This document shows positions 18,364-24,642 of a stretch of 24,642 nucleotides of DNA, one piece after another. Numbering within the stretch: position 1 is the stretch's first letter; each line of letters begins with the position of its first letter. Origin of the DNA: Chara braunii (lineage: Eukaryota; Streptophyta; Charophyceae; Charales; Characeae); the NCBI GenBank assembly GCA_003427395.1, contig BFEA01000248.1:1761362-1786003 (forward strand). The letters are read 5' to 3'. The translations under genes were made by a program, and so were the position numbers. The notes under the pieces were generated by a model, which worked only from the letters and a program-made list of their open reading frames with translations, was not told the origin of the DNA and did no database searches.

Positions 18364-19131
18364 ATGGACTTGCTGAGAAGAGAAGCCAATAAGGCGGACA
18401 CAAAGGTGAACTGGAAAACTCAAGGCATCATTATCCAGAGTTGGAACATTAATGGTTTGGTGAACATTACTGCAAAGGAAGACAAACTAAACGACATAAT
18501 TAGGGGACTGAGGGACTACTCAGGTAAACCAGCAGACATAATCCTTTTGCAGGAAACGCACTTAACTAATTCAAAGGAACACCAAAAAATCAGGAAATTC
18601 TTCACAATAAAACTAGGAGGGATTAAAGACGAAATTTGGGCCTCAGACAACAACTCGAGCACGAAAGGCACACCTATCCTTATACTCAAGTCCTCACACT
18701 TTCACACAGCAGGCATAGTACAAGGAATGGAGGCTGATAATGAAAGAGGGAGATGGTGCATGATGGACCTTAAGTGGAAAGAAGAGGAACTCGAAACCAT
18801 CAACGTGTATGCACCCAATAACCCATCAGATAGATCAGAATACGTGCCCATGGTGGGAGGGCTGGTAACACCTCTCTCATCCTGTATCATAGCAGGAGAC
18901 TAGAATGCAACCCTAGACCCGGACAACGATAGAATCTCTAGAGCAACAATTCAAGAAGCAGCTCCAGTTCTCAAGTTGATGATGGATCACAATCTGGCGG
19001 ATCCTTTCAGAACACTACACCCTGGAAGAAAAGCATTCTCGATGGTAAAGAAAAACCACACTCACCACACGGCTTTCTCTCACATTGACTCGAGCATTGA
19101 ACCTGCCAAAACTCGAGAGGCACATTCTTAG
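18364..19131 (+). pseudogene. L1b ORF2: AP-like endonuclease domain
   Basis: From the ATG at 18364 the frame shows the endonuclease motifs in order: IIIQSWNINGL (catalytic Asn), ILLQETHL (catalytic Glu), GRWCMMDLKW, INVYAPNN (Tyr block) and IIAGD-x-NATLDPDND, where a TAG at 18901-18903 replaces the Trp of the GDWN block. It continues through MMDHNLADPFRTLHPGRKAF and HHTAFSHID, then stops at 19129. Compared with L1a, the stretch holding SRIDY and the catalytic-His LDHKP block is largely deleted (around 19090-19140). This enzyme would nick the target to prime reverse transcription. With a stop and a missing His region it is dead. Confidence 0.87.
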
Positions 19132-19139
19132 AAGGTCAT

Positions 19140-20820
19140 GATAGATGGGATTGGTTCCAAGAGAGTTACCTCTCACTGTCGCAATCAGTGGCTCGGTTAT
19201 CCCGAAAACTGGCCAATGATCGAAGACAAAGAAAACAGGTTCTAGAGATTTCTCTAAAGATTGCAGAAAGCAACTTGATAATTGACCCGTCCTCGGTCCT
19301 TTATTCAACGACTTTAGAGCGAGCTAGGGAAGAACTAGCAACATAGAGAATGGGAATTAAAAGGTCTACAAATCTGAGCAAGAATGATAGAGTACGAGTT
19401 AAACGAATCAATGACTAAACATTTTTTCTCAAAAATAAAAACCAACAGCAGGGCGAGCTCAATAGAAGGGTTGAAAGAATTGTCAGGCGAACAAGCCACA
19501 AGGACGGACAGTGAAGGGATGTTGGGAATAGCTAAAGGATTCTATCAATAACTTCACTAGACAAAAACTGCCTCTCACACCTCTACAACCACAAGAGCAG
19601 CGAGAACCAAATGCTACAATACCTAGACAAGACAATCTTAGTGGAACAGGCTGCAACGCTAGACAAACCTATTACCCTAGAGGAACTAACGTTCGCTATC
19701 CACAGTATGAAAAATGACAAATCCCTAGGGATCGACGGTCTTACCAAGTAATTCGGGGAAACATTATGGCCCATGATGGGCAATGATCTTCTTCATTTCT
19801 AGTAATTTTCTACAAAGACAGCTGGGAAAAAGAGGGGATGGGAGAACTGCTGAGTAGAAGCGTGGTGACCCTACTGTACAAGAAGGGCAACAGGGAGGAC
19901 ATCCGTAACTATAGGCCAATCTCCCTACTTACCCTCCCCTACAAAATTATGGCAAAAGCGCTAGCGTTCAGAATACTAAACCTCACAGATAAATGTTTCC
20001 ACATAGATCAACCTGGGTTTATCCCAGGCAGATATATACTAGACAATGTTTTAACTCTAAACGAGGCAGCAAGGAAAGTGAAAGAGAAGAGGATGAATAC
20101 ATCTATCCTATTTTTCGATTTTGAGGAAGCCTACGACCAAGTCAATTGAACCTTCCTCAACGCGAGCATTGAACGAATGGGGGTGGGGCCTAACTTCAAG
20201 AAATGGGTTATGATTTTGTACAATAATGCTTCAGGATGTGTACAAGTCAATGGGCTAATTTCGGAACGGTATTTGATCTCCCGATCAGTCCGACAAGGGG
20301 ACCCTCTAGGCCCATCGATCTTCTTATTTGTCATGGAAGCCATCGCCTCCTTCCTACGTAAAGACCCCTCGATCCAAAGGTTGTCAGACATCAACACCGG
20401 TACCCCTCACCACATCCAATTTCCAACAGTGATAATGTTTGTTGGCGACCTCGCGGTCCTCATAAGGGCATCTGACTCTTCTGTAAAAGCTCTAGTCAAG
20501 GCAATGGAAGCTTTCAAGCTGGCTTCAAAAATGAAGATTAACTGGAAAAAGACGATAGGCTGGTGGCTATCAGAGGAGGAGACACCCCGAATGGAGGGAC
20601 ATGAGGCAGAAATGGCATGGGAGAAACCAGAGAGCCAACGAGATACTTGGGAATTATGGTAACCAAAAACGGTCCCACCCCGCAAATGGCACATAATCTG
20701 TTGACCAATCAAATTAATAGAATGGGGAGACGGGGCACCACTTTCACCTCATTGTTGGGAAGAGCCTTAACCATTAACACCTCCATCTTTTCAATGATGT
20801 GGTATATTGCCTCTATCTAG
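19140..20820 (+). pseudogene. L1b ORF2: linker and reverse transcriptase domain
   Basis: The linker restarts at RWDWFQESYLSLSQSVARLS and EYELNESMTKHFFSKIKTNS, with several stops between 19344 and 19560. RT motifs follow: SLGIDGLTK, SVVTLLYKKGNREDIRNYRP, FHIDQPGFIPGRYILDNVL, motif A FFDFEEAYDQVN, a TGA at 20147-20149 where L1a has Trp, then VQVNGLISERYLISRSVRQG and GDPLGPSIFLFVMEAIA. The active-site box at 20438-20449 reads FVGD, where L1a keeps FADD, so the first catalytic Asp of the pair is Gly. MKINWKKTIGWWLSEEE follows. A frameshift near 20640 precedes the last frame, which ends in TAG at 20818. Confidence 0.91.
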
Positions 20821-22580
20821 ACTATTCCAGACCAAACTATCAAAGAGTTGAACAATAGAGTCAGAGCATACCTATGGTCAGGCGACCCAAAGTACATCCC
20901 TAAGATAGCCTGGCACTACATAACGAGAAGACCATCTAAGGGAGGATTAGCGATCATCGATCCCAAACAGGAAACCAAAGCCCTCCACCCGTCCAGAGCC
21001 CAATCAACATGGCTGATCTGTTTTGGGTGATGAACAAAGAGTGGACACCAAAGACGCGCAGAAGGAGATGACCCGCAAACCCGGCGCCAAACGAGATGCA
21101 ACCTGCTACCCCCTACTTGACAGCTCTCATCCGCATCTCGAGAGAAATGATGCCAGAAAAAAAAAAAACAAAGTCCAAAGAGGAAGTCCTACGTCAGCCC
21201 CTTTTTGGGAACCCATGTGTGAGGGACGCAGGGGGTCACACACTGTCACTTGCAAACGGGCATTGATGGCTCTCTTGGATCACACACGGGGTCTAGCAGG
21301 TGAGTCACATTTGGGATGCAGAGGGAAAAGATTGGATCGGCGAGGAACAGCTGAGACTACGCCTAAAGGGCTGCCACCACCGCGATGAGAATCTGACAAC
21401 AGTAATCAATAGCATTCCGGTCGGCTGGAAGGACCTATAAAAAGAGGACTTTTCTTGGAAACCAGGGGAGTGGGGAGTACTGACCCAGGAAACGGTACCA
21501 CAAAGAGCCTATCAATTCTACCGCAGATCTCCTACATCAGTCTTCGCAGGAATCTTCACCTCCTTCCCAATAGACTGGACACACCCCAAAACCCTATCCA
21601 TCCGCAATAGTGATCCACAAGACGAGACCCTAAACTCATATACGCTTCAAAAAGTAAGGGTACTGGGCATCTGGTCGAAGACTATATTCCAAGGAGACAC
21701 AGCAATTCAAAGATCTAGAATTCGACCCAGATGAATGGACTTGGACCTCAGACAATAACAGAATCTGCAAGACCCCCAGGCACATAACTCAATACACAAT
21801 CAAAATGGGGTATAGGTTGCTACTGAAAACAAAGGACCCGGAGGCAGTAATCAAAGACAGATGGACCAAATTGCTAGTACAAGGAATGGAACCAATCTCC
21901 AACATACCTTGGCGAAAATATAAATCAATACGCCCAGTTAAAATCAGAAGCCTTCAATGGCTGATTGCATACAATGCCCTCCCAGTGAACTCTTGGCTAC
22001 ACGCCCCTAGAAAGAGTAGCGACCCAAATAGTTCAGAACAATGCTTGGTCCGCTCAGACAACGAACATGAGGATCTAATACATTGTCAGATAACCTGCGA
22101 ATTCGCTACTGACTTATGGGCAAGAGCCTCACTACTCTGGGACCACCTTTTCCCCTCCTCCCTTCTTGAACACTCGATCCAATTACTCCTATGGACTAAC
22201 ATCCCCGCTCAATTTAACAAATCCGAACGCATCTGGTTCGGGATATTCAGGAAGGTGACACTGTGGGGCATTTGGAAGGAGAGGTGCGGCAGAACCATCG
22301 ACGAACCCAACAACCGGAGTGAACAGATATGGGCAACAACGCGACTTCTGAAGGAGACAGAGATCCGATGCAATGGAAGAAAGTCAGACTCCAAATCCAA
22401 CAGGACCCGGAGAAGCAGCAAGAGTTGGTATCAAAGTTCGGGAGAATTTGGTTGGCCCACGGAAAGATAGCTGAGATTCGTGGATTACAAATCAGATGGC
22501 AAGACTGGCATAAATCGGCTGCTGCCCAGGAGACAAGGAATTCACACTGGAACGAACAGCAAGACTTGAGAGCCACATGA
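20821..22580 (+). pseudogene. L1b ORF2: C-terminal region with degraded CCHC knuckle
   Basis: MNNRVRAYLWSGDP and KIAWHYITRRPSKGGLAIID match L1a. 21030-21800 is heavily broken but still shows EEVLRQPLFGNP, WKPGEWGVLTQET and YTLQKVRVLGIWSKTIFQ in shifting frames. From 21805 the frame is open: MGYRLLLKTKDPEAVIKDRW, IRSLQWLIAYNALPVNSWL, the knuckle (CLVR...HCQITC), where the second Cys is Arg, and IWFGIFRKVTLWGIWKERCG. A frameshift near 22375 leads to QWKKVRLQIQQ, FGRIWLAHGKIAEIRG and a TGA at 22578-22580. The region is the LINE RT-associated zinc domain, with one ligand lost. Confidence 0.83.
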
Positions 22581-22877
22581 GATGTTCCCGGGTTATGTCA
22601 GCTCTAATCTCTGTTTTCCTTGCATTTTCGTTTTACTGACAGATTCCAACATACGGATCTGAGAGGGGACTCAGGGAATGGCAAGCTGGCCGTCAATCCT
22701 CCAATGCAGTGGAGTAATCAATGCTGTCCAGGGACCCTTCGGCCAGACGGAAGGGGGCGTGTGTGTGTGCAATGATGTAATTCTGTTATTTTGACTTGCC
22801 AGGGGAATAGAAACCGGACTGACACTCCCCAGATTGGATATGGAGCCAGGACCATAAGGACCTGTTATAAGAAAAAA
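22581..22877 (+). other. L1b 3' untranslated region and tail
   Basis: No coding frame is seen. From about 22675 it aligns with the tails at 12595 and 17065: GTCAATCCTCC, GGAGTAATCAATGCTGTCC, CCTTCGGCCAGACGGAAGGG, TTTTGACTTGCCAGGGGAAT and AGCCAGGACCATAAGGACC, ending GTTATAAGAAAAAAGG. The A tail is short and imperfect, in keeping with age. Confidence 0.75.
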
Positions 22878-22889
22878 GGAACTAACACC

Positions 22890-23161
22890 CTCTCTACCCA
22901 TAACTTTGGCATGTCCTGGTCCCGATCTTTGCCTTAAACGGCAAGTCGTGATCTTTCAGTTTGAGCCCGGTTCGTATGGATTAGTGGACCCATCACTCAG
23001 ATGGGCCGCCCTCCAGATGGTCAGGTGATAAGCCCCTCTGAAACTGGGGTTGGGGCCTCTCGCTTCCACCACCCTTCTTTCAAGAACTGACAGACCCGCT
23101 TACTCCCAAAGAGACAAGGCGAATAAAAAAAAAAGGAAAAATCAAAGGAACTTAACGAATA
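22890..23161 (+). repeat. SINE-like repeat of about 285 bp, copy 3
   Basis: Third copy of the repeat at 11972 and 12259, in the same orientation, placed directly after the L1b tail. It keeps the TTGCC-TTAAAC-GGCAA hairpin (22929-22944), the GTTTGAGCC B-box-like site, CCATCACTCAGATGGGC and a run of 10 A followed by GGAAAAATCAAAGGAACTTA. A perfect 15-bp direct repeat, GGAACTAACACCCTC, flanks it (22878-22892 and 23162-23176). This could be a target-site duplication. However, a near-identical word also sits at the junction of copies 1 and 2, so it may be part of the repeat unit. Confidence 0.72.
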
Positions 23162-23191
23162 GGAACTAACACCCTCCTTATAGATCCATCA

Positions 23192-23215
23192 TTTCGGGAG
23201 TATTTTCGGGAGTAT
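23192..23215. repeat. Perfect 12-bp tandem duplication
   Basis: TTTCGGGAGTAT is repeated exactly, at 23192-23203 and 23204-23215, about 30 bp after SINE-like copy 3. Confidence 0.95.
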
Positions 23216-23771
23216 CCCAAGAAGGTTGCCATGCCCCCATCCAGGTCATGGAAAAGAGGTCCTTGAACCAAAACTGCACCCAAACCTAAAGTGTACCTCT
23301 CTTGCCCACCCTGGACTGCTGAACTGTTTCAGCCCTTGGGGTCGGGTCCAAAAAGTGCATGGTCCAGTGGTTGCGTAAGGGCACACCTTGGAACTAAATG
23401 GAGGTTGACCTTTCAAAACCGCATGGCCAAGTGTGCCTTTATGTCAAGTCAGGCCTCAAGAATGTTAGAGAAGAAGAGTGCAGTGACTAACGCTATATTG
23501 TCTGAAGCCACAAGTTCCTTCCCCAGATAATTTGCCCTGACCCCGTGGTTAACAAGCCACGTTAAGAGGGGTTCTACCCACCAGATAGGATTGGCTGGCA
23601 GCATCAATCAAAAATAAAACATTTCGCGCCCACATTGGTTCTTTTTTTTCGTGCGCGGCAGCCATCCGGGATGGGAAAAAGAGGCTCGGAGCAACTGGTG
23701 GTTAACGACTCTTAACGAGTGTGGCATCTGCGGCTTGACGCTTTATTCCACCCGGACAGCTCATGCCCGGG

Positions 23772-23791
23772 GACCGGACGCATGTCCGGTC
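23772..23791. other. Perfect 8-bp inverted repeat within a TCCGGAC-rich patch
   Basis: GACCGGAC and GTCCGGTC flank a GCAT loop. The next 100 bp repeat variants of the same words (TCCGAACAT, TCCGGACC, CCGAACATG, GTTCGGACAG), so the patch looks like a degenerate short-motif array rather than one isolated hairpin. Confidence 0.7.
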
Positions 23792-24127
23792 GGGTCCGAA
23801 CATCCGCACACATCCGGACCTCCGAACATGTATGGTTCTGGATGGTCTGGACCAGTAAGCAGGTCGGAAAATGTTCGGACAGTGAAAAAAACAAGAATTC
23901 AAAAAAGCCTGAAAAAGAAAGTATGTTATGCAGAATAACAATACAAAACACTTTTGCCTCAGAGTCATGTCGGAATTCCTAACCAAACATAAGTTAAAGT
24001 AAAAAAATATAAAAACTTTTTAAAACGTGTAACGACCCGCCAAAAACACAGACTGAGAACACTGCTGATTTCTGGGATTTGCCGCTGGAATGAATGCCTT
24101 GCTGAAATTCCCGCATTCTGCTGTGAT

Positions 24128-24210
24128 TTCCATGTATGTGTGTGTGTGCGTGCCTGCTGGTTTGCATGCCTGTCTGAGTGCTTGTCGGTTGAGTGTGTGT
24201 GTGACCCGCA
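24128..24210. repeat. Degenerate TG-rich microsatellite
   Basis: Interrupted TG runs (ATGTGTGTGTGCGTG and GAGTGTGTGTGTG) are interspersed with related words GTGCTTGTCGGTTG and, just beyond, GTGCTTGTTGGTTG. This is simple-sequence DNA with no gene. Confidence 0.75.
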
Positions 24211-24272
24211 AGGGTGCTTGTTGGTTGCAAGGCCGGTACTTACCTGTGGTCGTGACTGTGAAGGGTTGCAGG

Positions 24273-24352
24273 GGGGAAAACACTTGAGTAGCGGGGGTAG
24301 GCCCGCGGCACTTTGAGCAGAGGGGAAAAACACTCAAGTAGCAGGTAGGCCG
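24273..24352. repeat. Degenerate tandem repeat of about 49 bp
   Basis: GGGGAAAACACTTGAGTAGC followed by GGTAGGCCCG at 24273-24305 recurs as GGGGAAAAACACTCAAGTAG and CAGGTAGGCCGG at 24322-24352. The words GTAGGCCGGTACCA (24344 and 24452) and GTAGGCCG (near 24596) extend the pattern to the right. Confidence 0.75.
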
Positions 24353-24613
24353 GTACCACTGAAGTAGTGGTAGAAGTGGCGGGTACCGGAGGCCGAGCAG
24401 AAGAAGACAACAAGTTGGCATTTTTAGAGGCCCAGTAGCGGTAGGATAGCGGTAGGCCGGTACCAGTCCAAGTAGCCCGGGTCTAGGGCCTGTACGGAGG
24501 ATAGCAGAGCCTGCAATGATGTTTCCCTCCGAAAGGGAGGAGGTACCGGTTGCTGGGAGGCCTCTCGGCCTAGGAAGTCACCGCCCAGGAGGCCGGTAGG
24601 CCGCTATATCTCC

Positions 24614-24636
24614 AGGAAGAGCAAAGAGCTCTTCCT
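24614..24636. other. Perfect 9-bp inverted repeat (hairpin, 5-nt loop)
   Basis: AGGAAGAGC and GCTCTTCCT are exact reverse complements around AAAGA, six bases before the right window edge. No gene end is visible, so a terminator role cannot be claimed. Confidence 0.75.
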
Positions 24637-24642
24637 CATTTG

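Larger units (their letters stand above)
17275..22877 (+). mobile_element. L1-type LINE with ORF1 and ORF2 remnants (L1b)
   Basis: This is the most complete LINE in the window, about 5.6 kb, starting right after the A tail of L1a and ending with its own tail at about 22865-22877. Order: ORF1-like frames (17275-18258), endonuclease (18364-19131), RT (to 20820), C-terminal knuckle region (to 22580) and 3' tail. The ORF1 frame is already open at the first base with no ATG, so the 5' end may be missing. Stops, frameshifts, an endonuclease deletion and an RT active-site change make it inactive. No unambiguous target-site duplication is visible. Confidence 0.88.
23177..24642. other. Unassigned right-hand stretch
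   Basis: I find no supportable gene. The stretch contains small repeats and hairpins listed separately, CpG-containing GC-rich DNA at 23740-23880 and beyond 24270, and AT-rich DNA at about 23885-24030. Open frames on both strands (for example minus 24020-24421 and plus 23651-23938) overlap simple repeats and show no domain. Confidence 0.4.

Overview
This window is eukaryotic, gene-poor and dominated by dead retroelements. The combination of a chromodomain-bearing Ty3/gypsy element (chromovirus type), L1-type LINEs with a C-terminal CCHC knuckle of the kind common in plants, a short TTTAGGG tract and scattered ambiguous bases suggests a large, repeat-rich streptophyte genome. A charophyte alga such as Chara is my best guess from general knowledge; the sequence does not prove it. 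I found no intact host protein-coding gene.

Layout. 1-52 is an AC microsatellite cut by the window edge. 520-1256 (minus) is an RNase H remnant of one Ty3-like element (element B), interrupted by about 228 bp of unrelated DNA. 1283-6860 (minus) is a second, longer Ty3/gypsy element (element A) in the order gag, zinc knuckle, protease, reverse transcriptase, RNase H, integrase, GPY/F module, chromodomain. It has no recognisable LTRs and carries at least 16 in-frame stops. About 6.9-11.97 kb is mostly unassigned DNA holding a 59-bp tandem duplication, a C tract, an 81-bp tandem duplication and, at 9622-9706 on the minus strand, a decayed U6 snRNA copy. 11,972-12,537 holds two tandem copies of a repeat of about 285 bp that may be a SINE; a third copy is at 22,890-23,161. 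12,595-22,877 is a head-to-tail series of plus-strand LINE sequences: a lone 3' tail, a 5'-truncated LINE (L1a) and a longer LINE with ORF1 and ORF2 (L1b). 23.2-24.64 kb is unassigned, with short tandem repeats and hairpins.

How it fits together. Nothing here looks able to move on its own. Element A lost its protease active-site Thr, an RNase H Asp and the integrase HHCC domain; L1b lost the first Asp of its RT active site; both LINEs are split by stops and frameshifts. Most disabling point changes in element A can be read as C-to-T or G-to-A transitions, as expected from long-term cytosine methylation and deamination. The LINEs are a plausible source of the activity that copied the U6 RNA and the SINE-like repeats, but that link is inference.
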